From Candidatus Cohnella colombiensis (GTDB lineage Bacteria > Bacillota > Bacilli > Paenibacillales > Paenibacillaceae): a DNA stretch of 64,000 bases. The notes beneath the pieces were generated by a model that was not told where the DNA came from, searched no databases, and saw only the letters and a program-made list of their open reading frames with translations. Made by a program: the position numbers and the translations under genes. Location: NCBI GenBank assembly GCA_029203125.1, contig CP119317.1, positions 2,976,001 through 3,040,000 on the forward strand, in the 5' to 3' direction. This document shows, piece by piece, positions 1-8,299 of the stretch (position 1 is its first letter; every line of letters begins with the position of its first letter).

Positions 1-238
1 CCTCTTTAACGAGTCCCATCCCACGATGATAGTGGAACGTTCCATTGTCGGATGTGCAGATGCCACAACTTTCTTCGCCACGGTGTTGCAATGCATGCAA
101 GCCGTAATAAGCTAAGTTTGATGCTTCAGAATTACCGAATACACCGAACACGCCGCATTCTTCTTTTAACTTGTCAAAAATCGAATCGCGACCGCCGTTA
201 CCCTCGTTGTAATAGTCCCCGGTCCAGAAGCGTGTCAC
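1..238 (-). CDS. purF: Amidophosphoribosyltransferase, N-terminal fragment
   Basis: First committed step of purine synthesis: PRPP + glutamine to 5-phosphoribosylamine. Only the first ~79 codons are in the window; the gene runs off the left edge. The frame reads a short leader with TGDYYNEG, then KLKEECGVFGVFG, which contains the Ntn-type nucleophile Cys of the glutaminase domain (after propeptide removal), and GLHALQHRGEES. The start is a GTG at 236-238, because no ATG lies in frame between it and the preceding purL stop; a G-rich stretch upstream is the likely ribosome binding site. It sits 29 nt after purL, last visible gene of the pur operon. Confidence 0.93.
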   Translation of the reverse strand, partial: MTRFWTGDYYNEGNGGRDSIFDKLKEECGVFGVFGNSEASNLAYYGLHALQHRGEESCGICTSDNGTFHYHRGMGLVKE

Positions 239-267
239 CTTTGTTCCCCCGTTCGCCTTGCGAGTAG

Positions 268-2523
268 TTATTTTGAATTACCGTTCATATAAGAAGGAAT
301 CGCGTCTTTCCACTCGTGGCGCAATTCTGCAACTGTAGCATCGATTGCAACATGTCCACCTACGGAAATCGTTAAGCGATCACCTGATACTTTACCTAAA
401 AGCTGTACTTTAATTCCCGCTGCTTTTAGTGCATTCGCCAACGCATCAGCCTTCTCAGGCTTCGCACTGAGCAAAATACGAGACTGCGATTCGCTGAATA
501 GTGCAAGATCAGGACGAAGGTTCGTTTCGAACGATACGTCTGCTCCTAGACCGCGACCAAATCCGGATTCGGCCAACGCTGCAGCCAAACCTCCTTCAGA
601 CAAGTCATGAGCAGAAGCGACTAACCCTTGCTGAATTACACTCAACACTGCACCGTGCAACGCACGTTCAGTTGCCAAATCCAATTCTGGTGGACGACCT
701 TCGGTTACACCATGAACAGCATATTGGAATTCACTACCGCCGATTTCAGCCTTCGTTTCGCCCAACAGGAAGATGATATCTCCCTCAGCTTTAAATTCTT
801 GCGTCGTAATATGATCCACATCATGGACTAAACCTACCATACCGACAACAGGAGTCGGGTAGATTGCGCCCTTCGTATTTTCATTATATAGCGATACGTT
901 ACCGCCAATAACTGGCGTGTCCAGTACGCGACAAGCTTCCGCCATACCGTCAACCGCTTTCTCCATTTGCCAGAATACTTCTGGCTTCTCTGGACTACCG
1001 AAGTTCAGGTTGTCCGTAATCGCAAGCGGCTCTGCACCGGAACAAACGATGTTGCGACCCGCTTCAGCTACTGCAATGCGACCGCCCACTTCAGGATCGA
1101 GATATACATAACGACCGTTACAGTCCGTCGTCATCGCAAGACCTTTGCGCGTACCGCGAATCGTTACGACGGCAGCATCAGAACCTGGGCGAACAGCTGT
1201 CTCTGTGCGAACCATGTAGTCATATTGATTGTAAACCCACTCTTTGCTCGCAAGCGATGGAGAACTCAAAACCTTCTTCAACGCACCGGTCAAATCGAAA
1301 ACTTGCTCGTAACGATTCGTATCGATCGCACCATTTTTCAAGTAGTATTCAGGAATTTGAGACGGTTTGTTGTAGATTGGGCAATCGTCAACCAAAGCCT
1401 TAACAGGCATATCGCCTACAAGCTCGCCTTTGTGGAACAGCTTCAAGCGGCCGTCATCGGATACTTTACCAACTTTAGCGCAGTGCAAGCCCCAACGTTC
1501 GAAGATGCCTTTCGCCTGTGCTTCATGTTGCGGTTCGCAGACGAACAGCATCCGCTCCTGCGATTCAGATAGCATCATTTCGTAAGCAGTCATGCCTTCT
1601 TCTCGCTGTGGAACTTCATCCAAGTACAGCTCCATCCCGTTACCTGCTTTGCTCGCCATTTCCGCACTGGAGCAAGTAAGGCCTGCTGCACCCATATCTT
1701 GAATTCCGAGCACGATGCCGGAATCGATTAACTCTAGCGTTGCTTCCATTACGAGCTTCTCCATGAACGGATCGCCGACTTGTACAGCCGAACGCTTCGC
1801 TTCGGATTCAGCAGTCAAATCTTCAGATGCAAATGTCGCACCGTGTATGCCATCGCGTCCAGTTGCAGGTCCAACATAAAATACCGGATTGCCAATCCCT
1901 TTCGCAACGCCACGTTGAATCTTATCGTGATCGATCAGTCCGACGCACATCGCGTTAACGAGCGGGTTGCCTTCATAAGCTTCATCGAACATGACTTCTC
2001 CAGCAACTGTCGGAATTCCGATACAGTTACCGTAGCCTGCGATCCCACTAACGACATGCTCGAACAAGTAACGAGCGCGATCGCTTTCGAGGCGACCGAA
2101 ACGGAGCGAGTTCAATAATGCCACAGGGCGAGCTCCCATGGAGAAAATATCGCGAATAATGCCGCCGACGCCCGTCGCTGCTCCTTGGTACGGTTCTACA
2201 GCAGAAGGGTGGTTATGTGACTCGATTTTAAATACAACCGCTTGGTTGTCACCAATATCTACGATCCCAGCACCTTCACCAGGACCCATCAACACGCGTG
2301 GACCGGTAACAGGGAATTTTCTCAATAATGGCTTTGAGTTTTTGTATGCACAATGCTCAGACCACATAACGCTGAACACACCGATTTCGGTGTAGTTCGG
2401 TTGACGACCCATGAACTCACAGATCAGCGCATATTCCTTGTCGGATACGCCGAATTGCTTGTATATTTTTTGCTCCGCAATTTGGATTGCGGTAGGTTCC
2501 TTAGCGGACACTTGCTGCGCCAT
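268..2523 (-). CDS. purL: Phosphoribosylformylglycinamidine synthase, large subunit
   Basis: Converts FGAR to FGAM using ATP and ammonia delivered by PurQ, within the PurSQL complex of Gram-positive bacteria. The 751-residue length is that of the small PurL type (about 740), not the 1300-residue proteobacterial fusion. Motifs seen: SHNHPSAVEPYQGAATGVGG near residue 90 and a second AIRS-like half. The start is the ATG at 2521-2523 (MAQQVSAKEP), preceded by GGAGGG; it lies inside the 3' end of purQ, giving a 23-nt overlap that implies translational coupling. Confident. Confidence 0.97.
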   Translation of the reverse strand: MAQQVSAKEPTAIQIAEQKIYKQFGVSDKEYALICEFMGRQPNYTEIGVFSVMWSEHCAYKNSKPLLRKFPVTGPRVLMGPGEGAGIVDIGDNQAVVFKIESHNHPSAVEPYQGAATGVGGIIRDIFSMGARPVALLNSLRFGRLESDRARYLFEHVVSGIAGYGNCIGIPTVAGEVMFDEAYEGNPLVNAMCVGLIDHDKIQRGVAKGIGNPVFYVGPATGRDGIHGATFASEDLTAESEAKRSAVQVGDPFMEKLVMEATLELIDSGIVLGIQDMGAAGLTCSSAEMASKAGNGMELYLDEVPQREEGMTAYEMMLSESQERMLFVCEPQHEAQAKGIFERWGLHCAKVGKVSDDGRLKLFHKGELVGDMPVKALVDDCPIYNKPSQIPEYYLKNGAIDTNRYEQVFDLTGALKKVLSSPSLASKEWVYNQYDYMVRTETAVRPGSDAAVVTIRGTRKGLAMTTDCNGRYVYLDPEVGGRIAVAEAGRNIVCSGAEPLAITDNLNFGSPEKPEVFWQMEKAVDGMAEACRVLDTPVIGGNVSLYNENTKGAIYPTPVVGMVGLVHDVDHITTQEFKAEGDIIFLLGETKAEIGGSEFQYAVHGVTEGRPPELDLATERALHGAVLSVIQQGLVASAHDLSEGGLAAALAESGFGRGLGADVSFETNLRPDLALFSESQSRILLSAKPEKADALANALKAAGIKVQLLGKVSGDRLTISVGGHVAIDATVAELRHEWKDAIPSYMNGNSK

Positions 2524-3193
2524 TACGTTCCCTCCAACTCTTAAGTACAGACTCGAACATACGAACACCGTCAGCCGAGCCGAGAATATCTTTCACAGCC
2601 CGCTCTGGATGCGGCATCATTCCAACGACATTGCCCGCTTCGTTGCAGACACCTGCGATATGATCGACAGAACCGTTTGGATTATCACCGGAATAGCGGA
2701 ACACGATTTGATTGTTGGCTTTCAACGTCGCCAATGTAGCATCGTCTACAAAGTAGCTACCTTCGCCATGTGCAATCGGAATATCGATGATATCGCCTTG
2801 TGCATATGCATTCGTGAATGCTGTAGTCGCATTTTCAACGACGAGATCGACTTGATGGCAACGGAATTTAAGCGAGTCGTTGCGAATCAGCGCGCCTGGC
2901 AGCAAGCCTGCTTCGGTAAGGATTTGGAAGCCGTTGCAGATGCCTAGCACGAACTTCCCTGCTTCTGCAGCTTTGCGAACTTCAGCCATAACCGGTGCGA
3001 ATTGTGCGATTGCGCCGCAACGCAAGTAGTCTCCATAGGAGAAGCCGCCAGGAACGAGAATCGCATCATATTTAGATAAATCAGTTTCAGTATGGAACAC
3101 ATAGTCAACAGGTTGTCCGATCGTATCTTCAACCGCTTTGAAGCAGTCGATATCACAGTTGGACCCTGGGAACACGAGAACGGCAAAATTCAT
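2501..3193 (-). CDS. purQ: Phosphoribosylformylglycinamidine synthase, glutaminase subunit
   Basis: Class I glutamine amidotransferase that feeds ammonia to PurL. 230 residues, as expected for the family. The nucleophile Cys is in FVLGICNGFQIL (around residue 86), and the His/Glu part of the triad in HPERAVKDIL near the C-terminus. It starts 6 nt after purS stops and overlaps purL by 23 nt. The tail beyond the family core (SWRERNGAASVR) is the part that overlaps purL. Confidence 0.97.
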   Translation of the reverse strand: MNFAVLVFPGSNCDIDCFKAVEDTIGQPVDYVFHTETDLSKYDAILVPGGFSYGDYLRCGAIAQFAPVMAEVRKAAEAGKFVLGICNGFQILTEAGLLPGALIRNDSLKFRCHQVDLVVENATTAFTNAYAQGDIIDIPIAHGEGSYFVDDATLATLKANNQIVFRYSGDNPNGSVDHIAGVCNEAGNVVGMMPHPERAVKDILGSADGVRMFESVLKSWRERNGAASVR

Positions 3194-3199
3194 AGCGTC

Positions 3200-3442
3200 T
3201 CAGCCCTCCAATTCGATGCGATAGTCTTCAACAACGGTATTTGCAAGCAACTTCTCGCTCATTTCCTTCAATTGCGCCTCTGCTTGTGCACGATCGTTCG
3301 TCGCGAGGTCGATTTCGAGGTACTTACCGATCCGTACTTTGCTAACATCGTTAAAGCCCATCGTATGCAGTGCGCCTTGCACCGCGTTTCCTTGTGGGTC
3401 GAGCACGTTTTCCTTAATCGTAACGTAAACCTTTGCCTTCAT
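3200..3442 (-). CDS. purS: Phosphoribosylformylglycinamidine synthase subunit PurS
   Basis: Small scaffold subunit that bridges PurL and PurQ in the FGAM synthase complex of Firmicutes. The 80 residues begin MKAKVYVTIKENVLDPQGNA and carry the DVSKVRIGKYLEIDL core, both typical of PurS. A ribosome binding site (AGGAGGA) precedes the ATG. Upstream is not purC directly but a 440-nt non-coding stretch holding the 51-bp hairpin array, so translation of purS starts after that structured leader. Confidence 0.96.
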   Translation of the reverse strand: MKAKVYVTIKENVLDPQGNAVQGALHTMGFNDVSKVRIGKYLEIDLATNDRAQAEAQLKEMSEKLLANTVVEDYRIELEG

Positions 3443-3486
3443 GAGTTCTCCTCCTGAAAATGGGTAGTTGGTAAAATAGTTACTTT

Positions 3487-3845
3487 GTTGCGGTCTGCGG
3501 GCGCTGCGCGGGGCTTTTAAGGCGATTTTCTCGCCTTATTTGCCCCCTGCAAGCTCCGCGCAAGCATTTAAGGCGATTTTCTCGCCTTATTTGCCCCCTG
3601 CGGGCTCCGCGCGAGCTTTTAAGGCGATTTTTTCGCCTTATTTGCCTCCTGCGGGCTCCGCGCGTGCATTTAAGGCGACTTTTTCGCCTTATTTGCGGTC
3701 TGTGGGCTCCGCGCAAGCATTTAAGTCGGTTTCGCCGACTTATTCGCCGTTTGCGGGCTCCGCGCGAGCATTTAAGTCGATTTCACCGACTTATTTGCCC
3801 TCTGCGAGCTCCGCGCGTGTATTTAAGTCGGTTTCACCGACTTAA
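3487..3845. repeat. Seven-unit, 51-bp tandem hairpin array inside the pur operon
   Basis: Hairpins start at 3519, 3570, 3621, 3672, 3723, 3774 and 3825, an exact 51-bp period. Each hairpin has 7-nt arms and a 5-nt loop. Units 1-4 use arms AAGGCGA/TCGCCTT; units 5 and 7 use AAGTCGG/CCGACTT; unit 6 has one mismatch (AAGTCGA/CCGACTT). Thus two stem positions changed with compensation. The other 32 nt of the unit contain a GC-rich CTGCGGGCTCCGCGCGAGC-like core that varies more. Because 51 is divisible by 3, open frames of 78 and 101 codons appear on the two strands; these look like by-products. The array is transcribed with the pur operon, between purC and purS. Confidence 0.95.
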
Positions 3846-3853
3846 ATGCACCC

Positions 3854-3871
3854 CGTTGGCTAACTAGCCAA
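3854..3871. other. Hairpin just downstream of purC
   Basis: A perfect 7-bp inverted repeat, GTTGGCT and AGCCAAC, with a 4-nt loop, lies 14 nt after the purC stop. No U-run follows on the minus strand, so it is unlikely to be a full terminator. It may mark an mRNA processing or stabilising point before the 51-bp array. Confidence 0.55.
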
Positions 3872-3884
3872 CCTCAAACATCTT

Positions 3885-4766
3885 TCAAACCGTCAAACGA
3901 CTGTAAATTTCCCGGTATCTCGAGCTGGTCGCTTCAACAACCTCTGTCGGTAGTGGTGGTGGCGGACTATTCTTATCCCAATCCGAGCCTGCCAAATACG
4001 TGCGTACCGGCTCCTTATCCATGCTATCAATCTCAATGTCGAGCGCGTAGTTTTCCTCTGCCCAGAAGCGCGAAGAATCTGGCGTCAACATCTCATCAAT
4101 TAAAATAACCTGTCCATCAATGAGGCCGAATTCGAACTTGCAATCTGCTAAAATAATGCCACGCTTCGCGCAGTAATCACGGCCGAACTCGTACAGCTTC
4201 AGACTGCGGTCACGCAACTCTTCCGCTACCTCGCGTCCTACGCGGTTAACCATCTCCTCGAACGGGATGTCCTCATCGTGTCCGACGTCATTTTTACCCG
4301 CAGGTGTGAAGATTGGCTCATCCAGCTTACCGTTCTTGCGCAACCCTTCCGGTAGCTTAATACCGTTGACCTCACCCGTTTCCACGTACTGACGCCATCC
4401 GCCACCTGTTACATAACCGCGCACCACACACTCAATATCGACGCGCTGCGCTTTGCGACTGACCATAATGCGTCCTGCCAACCGCTCTGGTTGTTTCACA
4501 AAATCTCCAAGCTTCGTCACATCGGTATGCACCACATGATTAGGCTGAATCTCCTCAGTTTGCTCGAACCAGTATGCGCTCAGTCCATTGAGCACATTAC
4601 CTTTGTCCGGTACAGGAGGGTCAAGCACATAATCGAACGCCGAGATGCGATCTGTCACAACGATAAGAAGATGCTCGCCAAGATCGTACAACTCTCTCAC
4701 TTTCCCCTTATGAATAAGCGGGGCACTAATGAGATCTACTGCTGTTGCTAATGCCGGGGTATTCAT
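3885..4766 (-). CDS. purC: SAICAR synthase
   Basis: Phosphoribosylaminoimidazole-succinocarboxamide synthase: joins CAIR and aspartate with ATP. 293 residues; N-terminal KGKVRELYDLGEHLLIVVTD followed by RISAFDYVL is the nucleotide-binding signature, and the central ECVVRGYVTGGGWRQY is conserved. This longer type (~290-300) resembles the plant/Paenibacillus form rather than the ~240-residue B. subtilis form. An AGGAGGA ribosome binding site precedes the ATG. It follows purB by 19 nt. Confidence 0.96.
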   Translation of the reverse strand: MNTPALATAVDLISAPLIHKGKVRELYDLGEHLLIVVTDRISAFDYVLDPPVPDKGNVLNGLSAYWFEQTEEIQPNHVVHTDVTKLGDFVKQPERLAGRIMVSRKAQRVDIECVVRGYVTGGGWRQYVETGEVNGIKLPEGLRKNGKLDEPIFTPAGKNDVGHDEDIPFEEMVNRVGREVAEELRDRSLKLYEFGRDYCAKRGIILADCKFEFGLIDGQVILIDEMLTPDSSRFWAEENYALDIEIDSMDKEPVRTYLAGSDWDKNSPPPPLPTEVVEATSSRYREIYSRLTV

Positions 4767-4785
4767 AGCTTCCTCCTGCGTCGAC

Positions 4786-6081
4786 TTATTTCAATCCCAA
4801 ACGATCAAAGATTGTATCTACATGCTTCAAGTGCCATGTCGGATCAAAGCAATCTGCAATTTCCTCTGCGGACAACAGGCTTGTAATGTCAGGAGACGAT
4901 TCCACGATATCGCGGAAATCTCGTTGTTCCTCCCACGCTTGCATGGCGCGAGGCTGAACTGTATCGTACGCTTGCTCACGCGCCAGGCCCTTGTCAATCA
5001 GCTTTGTCAATACACGTCCAGAGAACGGAACGTTAAACGTCCGTGCCATGTTGCGCTTCATGTTCTCAGGAAACACAGTCAAGTTCTTCACAATATTGCC
5101 GAAGCGGTTCAACATATAATTCAGAAGCATTGTAGCATCAGGCAAAATAATACGTTCAGCCGAGGAGTGCGAGATGTCGCGCTCATGCCACAATGGCACA
5201 TTCTCATATGCAGTGAGCATATGTCCGCGAATAACACGCGATAGACCGCTCATATTTTCACAGCCAATTGGGTTGCGCTTATGCGGCATTGCCGACGAAC
5301 CCTTTTGACCTTTGCCGAATGGCTCTTCCACTTCACGGAACTCACTCTTCTGCAAGCCGCGAATTTCTGTTGCAAACTTATCAATCGAAGTTGCTATTAA
5401 TGCTAGTGTAGCCATATATTCTGCATGACGATCACGTTGTAATGTCTGAGTCGAGATCGGTGCTGCCGTAATCCCAAGCTTGCGACATACGAACGATTCT
5501 ACAGCCGGGTCGATATTCGCATATGTACCCACCGCTCCCGACATTTTGCCAAATTGAACGCCATCTGCCGCACGCTCGAAGCGCTCTAGGTTACGCTTCA
5601 TCTCTTCGTGCCACAGGGCAAGCTTCAAACCGAAAGTTGTTGGCTCAGCATGAACGCCATGCGTACGACCCATCATTGGAGTATCTTTATATTTAATAGC
5701 CTGTGCACGTAAAATTTCGATAAAAGCCACGATATCTTTTTTCAAGATTTGGTTCGCTTGTAGCAGTAAGTAACCGAGTGCAGTATCTACAACGTCTGTT
5801 GAAGTTAAGCCATAATGTACCCACTTGCGCTCAGCGCCCAAACTTTCGGAAACTGCACGAGTGAACGCGATAACGTCATGACGTGTCTCTTGTTCAATTT
5901 CATAGATGCGCTCGATATCGAATTTCGCATTTTTACGAAGCTCGACGGTATCCACGTGAGGGATATGACCTAGCTCTGCCCACGCCTCGCAAGCACACAA
6001 TTCGACTTCCAGCCAAGCTTTGAATTTGTTTTCTTCTGTCCAGATGGCCCGCATTTCAGGGCGGCTATAACGTTCGATCAT
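4786..6081 (-). CDS. purB: Adenylosuccinate lyase
   Basis: Cleaves SAICAR to AICAR and adenylosuccinate to AMP, both releasing fumarate. 431 residues, standard length. The fumarase/aspartase superfamily signature SSAMPHKRNPIGCENMSGL holds the catalytic Ser loop, and TSTDVVDTALG is present near residue 93. It begins MIERYSRPEMRAIW, the usual Firmicute PurB start, after GGAGGG. Lies 6 nt downstream of purK in the operon. Confidence 0.97.
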   Translation of the reverse strand: MIERYSRPEMRAIWTEENKFKAWLEVELCACEAWAELGHIPHVDTVELRKNAKFDIERIYEIEQETRHDVIAFTRAVSESLGAERKWVHYGLTSTDVVDTALGYLLLQANQILKKDIVAFIEILRAQAIKYKDTPMMGRTHGVHAEPTTFGLKLALWHEEMKRNLERFERAADGVQFGKMSGAVGTYANIDPAVESFVCRKLGITAAPISTQTLQRDRHAEYMATLALIATSIDKFATEIRGLQKSEFREVEEPFGKGQKGSSAMPHKRNPIGCENMSGLSRVIRGHMLTAYENVPLWHERDISHSSAERIILPDATMLLNYMLNRFGNIVKNLTVFPENMKRNMARTFNVPFSGRVLTKLIDKGLAREQAYDTVQPRAMQAWEEQRDFRDIVESSPDITSLLSAEEIADCFDPTWHLKHVDTIFDRLGLK

Positions 6082-6087
6082 GATCGG

Positions 6088-7329
6088 TTAAACCCTCCAT
6101 ATTGGTGATTGGGATACCCATTCTAGCGCCGCATCCACATTCGGTGCGAGCACGTTCACGTGACCCATCTTACGCTTATGTTTTGCTTCTGCCTTGCCAT
6201 AAAGATGAACCTTCGGGGTGACGCCGAGCTGCTCAGCAGCATCATCTTTCTTACTCATCCACGCTAGCAATGGCTCCATATGCTCGCCGAGCACATTGAC
6301 CATCACTACCGGTGTAAGTAAGGAAGGATCGCCGAGCGGCAAGTTGCAAATCGCACGTATGTGCTGCTCGAACTGCGACGTCCGACATGCTTCCATCGTG
6401 TAGTGACCCGAGTTGTGTGGTCTTGGCGCAAGCTCATTGACGAACAGCTGTCCATCTGCAGTTAAGAACATCTCTACTGCGATCAGACCGACTGCTCCTA
6501 ATGTTTCTGCAATCGATACAGCCAATCGCTCTGCTTCCGCCAAAACTCCTAACGGCACACGAGCGGGAACGATTGATAGGTGCAAAATATTGTTGACGTG
6601 AATGTTTTCTGCCGGAACAAATGTCCTTACTTCACCCGAAGGGCTACGCGCAGCAATCACGGAAATCTCTTTATCAAACTTAATGAATTGTTCAAGTACA
6701 AGCTCAGTGCCAGCTTGACTCGCTTCATTCCATGCTAGCTCCAAGTCGGTCGCTTCACGTAGCACCCATTGTCCTTTGCCATCATAGCCCCCGGTTGCGG
6801 TTTTCAATACCGCAGGCAATCCGAGATGTGCAACCGCATCTTGCAGGCTATTCAAGCTGACAATTTCCGCATACGGTGCAACCGTAGCACCTGCAGCTTC
6901 GACCGCTCGCTTCTCGCGCAACCGATGCTGTGTCGTATATAGCAGCTTGCTGCCCTGCGGTACATACGATTCTGCTTCTAGCATTGCAGCGACATCTGCA
7001 TCTACATTTTCGAACTCGTACGTAATGACGTCCGAGCGTTCTGCTAGCTCTCTTGCGGCGTCTCGATCATCGTAGCTTGCGATGATTTGGGCAGCTGTTT
7101 GCCCGCATGGCGAATCAGGTGTCGGATCAAGTGTTACAAAACGATAGCCGAGTCGGTTACCCGCATGAGCGAGCATCCGTCCAAGCTGACCACCACCTAA
7201 TAGACCAATCGTCGCTCCAGGCATTATTGTCCGAATCTTTTCATTGATATTCGGCACCTCACAGCCAAGCGGTCCGCAAGCTTCACCTGAGCCCGCGAAC
7301 AGGCTGTCCAGCTTCATCAAGTCACTCAT
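6088..7329 (-). CDS. purK: 5-(carboxyamino)imidazole ribonucleotide synthase
   Basis: ATP-grasp enzyme that carboxylates AIR to N5-CAIR using ATP and bicarbonate. The core begins at about residue 36 (PGATIGLLGGGQLGRMLA) and ends normally. The annotated start overlaps the purE stop as ATGA and is preceded by GGTGAG, which supports it, but it gives a ~35-residue N-terminal extension that most PurK proteins lack. A downstream start at the ATG before PGATIGL cannot be excluded. Confidence 0.95.
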   Translation of the reverse strand: MSDLMKLDSLFAGSGEACGPLGCEVPNINEKIRTIMPGATIGLLGGGQLGRMLAHAGNRLGYRFVTLDPTPDSPCGQTAAQIIASYDDRDAARELAERSDVITYEFENVDADVAAMLEAESYVPQGSKLLYTTQHRLREKRAVEAAGATVAPYAEIVSLNSLQDAVAHLGLPAVLKTATGGYDGKGQWVLREATDLELAWNEASQAGTELVLEQFIKFDKEISVIAARSPSGEVRTFVPAENIHVNNILHLSIVPARVPLGVLAEAERLAVSIAETLGAVGLIAVEMFLTADGQLFVNELAPRPHNSGHYTMEACRTSQFEQHIRAICNLPLGDPSLLTPVVMVNVLGEHMEPLLAWMSKKDDAAEQLGVTPKVHLYGKAEAKHKRKMGHVNVLAPNVDAALEWVSQSPIWRV

Positions 7330-7811
7330 AACAACTCACCATTATCGAGAACATCCTGTGTGATCCGTGCCCGGCGCGCAGAAACACGAGCCTGTACTTC
7401 GGGGTCGAACACTCCGATAATTTGCGCAGCAAGTAAGCCTGCATTCGTCGCACCCGCCGCACCAATCGCTACTGTTGCAACCGGGATGCCTCCAGGCATC
7501 TGGACGATCGACAATAAAGAATCAAGCCCGTTCAAGTTCGATGACTTTACGGGCACACCGATGACAGGTAGAATCGTCTTGGCTGCAACCATACCCGGAA
7601 GATGCGCTGCGCCCCCCGCTCCTGCAATTATTGTTTTTAAGCCGCGCGAGGCAGCCGTTTCTGCATATTCAAACATCAAGTCCGGCGTACGATGCGCCGA
7701 AACAACCTTCTTCTCGTACGGAATGGCTAACTCGTCTAACACATCACATGCTTTCTTCATCGTTTCCCAATCCGACGTACTTCCCATGATGACACCTACG
7801 AGTGCAGACAT
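7326..7811 (-). CDS. purE: N5-CAIR mutase
   Basis: Moves the carboxyl group of N5-CAIR to give CAIR. 161 residues; GVIMGSTSDWETMKKACDVL, the VVSAHRTPD motif and AGGAAHLPGMVAA are the family's active-site loops. First gene of the pur operon, with AAGGAAGG ahead of the ATG. Its ~300-nt leader carries a guanine riboswitch and the promoter described separately. Overlaps purK by 4 nt. Confidence 0.97.
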   Translation of the reverse strand: MSALVGVIMGSTSDWETMKKACDVLDELAIPYEKKVVSAHRTPDLMFEYAETAASRGLKTIIAGAGGAAHLPGMVAAKTILPVIGVPVKSSNLNGLDSLLSIVQMPGGIPVATVAIGAAGATNAGLLAAQIIGVFDPEVQARVSARRARITQDVLDNGELL

Positions 7812-7956
7812 GCTTCCACCCTTCCTTTTAATAACGAGATTTATGTAACGCTTGTATTGAACAAAATAAAAAGGACGATATGAACATTACGATGTCCCTA
7901 TTCGCCCCTTAACCTACTAATCGCATGGCACTACCGATGGGTTTCAACATCACAAA

Positions 7957-7981
7957 GCCCGAACCAGAACCTGGTTCGCGC
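7957..7981 (-). terminator. Hairpin of the purE riboswitch expression platform
   Basis: On the minus strand GCGCGAACCAG, loop, CTGGTTCGGGC forms a ~10-bp stem directly downstream of the aptamer, followed by a short TTTGTG. It is a candidate conditional terminator. The U-run is poor, so read-through control could instead use a different alternative fold. Confidence 0.5.
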
Positions 7982-8009
7982 TATGAAAGATGATCCCTCA
8001 ATCTCATGC

Positions 8010-8076
8010 CGCGTAGTCCGGAAATTAGGGTTTCCAGGTAGAGACGATCGGGCCAATTCCCGACATTATACGCGTC
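8010..8076 (-). promoter_or_regulatory. Guanine-type purine riboswitch, pur operon leader
   Basis: Read on the minus strand: P1 arms CGCGTA and TACGCG; J1/2 TAAT; P2 GTCGGG/CCCGAT; J2/3 CGTCTCTACC; P3 GGAAA/TTTCC; J3/1 GGACTACG. Order and junctions match the purine aptamer. The base equivalent to position 74 is C (GACTAC), which by established knowledge specifies guanine/hypoxanthine rather than adenine. Ligand binding should favour termination and lower pur expression. Confidence 0.92.
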
Positions 8077-8126
8077 GTTATTCTACATTCAATTTACACT
8101 TCAAGCTAAAGCTTTCAACGTATTTT

Positions 8127-8156
8127 AGTTTAACCCAGAACATAGGCGCATGTCAA
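8127..8156 (-). promoter_or_regulatory. Sigma-A promoter of the pur operon
   Basis: On the minus strand TTGACA (8151-8156), an 18-nt spacer and TAAACT (8127-8132). It lies ~50 nt upstream of the guanine aptamer, so the riboswitch would be near the 5' end of the transcript. Confidence 0.65.
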
Positions 8157-8159
8157 ACA

Positions 8160-8204
8160 AAGACGAACACTTTTCATCCATTAAAATATAATCGTTCGGA
8201 TTTA
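8160..8204. promoter_or_regulatory. Inverted PurR-box pair upstream of the pur promoter
   Basis: CGAAC on the plus strand (8164-8168) and its inverse GTTCG (8194-8198), 25 nt apart. The right box, read on the minus strand, is AAATCCGAACGAT, close to the Bacillus PurBox consensus. The pair lies 8 nt upstream of the -35 box. The same layout recurs upstream of the permease gene. PurR itself is not in the window. Confidence 0.7.
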
Positions 8205-8239
8205 GCCGAGTTTTATATCTATTTACTTCTACTAAACTT

Positions 8240-8282
8240 AAAAACCCGCCCCACCTCCCAAATTCGGAAGTGAGACGGGCTT
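8240..8282 (-). terminator. Terminator of the purine permease gene
   Basis: On the minus strand AAGCCCGTCTCACTTCC pairs with GGGAGGTGGGGCGGG across a short loop and is followed by TTTTTAAG. It lies 18 nt after the permease stop. Confidence 0.85.
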
Positions 8283-8299
8283 TGCGATTTAATCGTATT

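Noticed and set aside
967..1572. 201-codon plus-strand frame within purL
   Set aside because: Antisense shadow of a highly conserved gene, with no ribosome binding site.
3480..3845. Open frames of 78 (minus) and 101 (plus) codons with 17-residue repeats in the 51-bp array
   Set aside because: They exist on both strands only because the period is a multiple of three; no ribosome binding site, and changes follow stem pairing rather than codon positions.
3487..3845. CRISPR array
   Set aside because: Units are contiguous and near-identical over their whole length, with no unique spacers and no cas genes.
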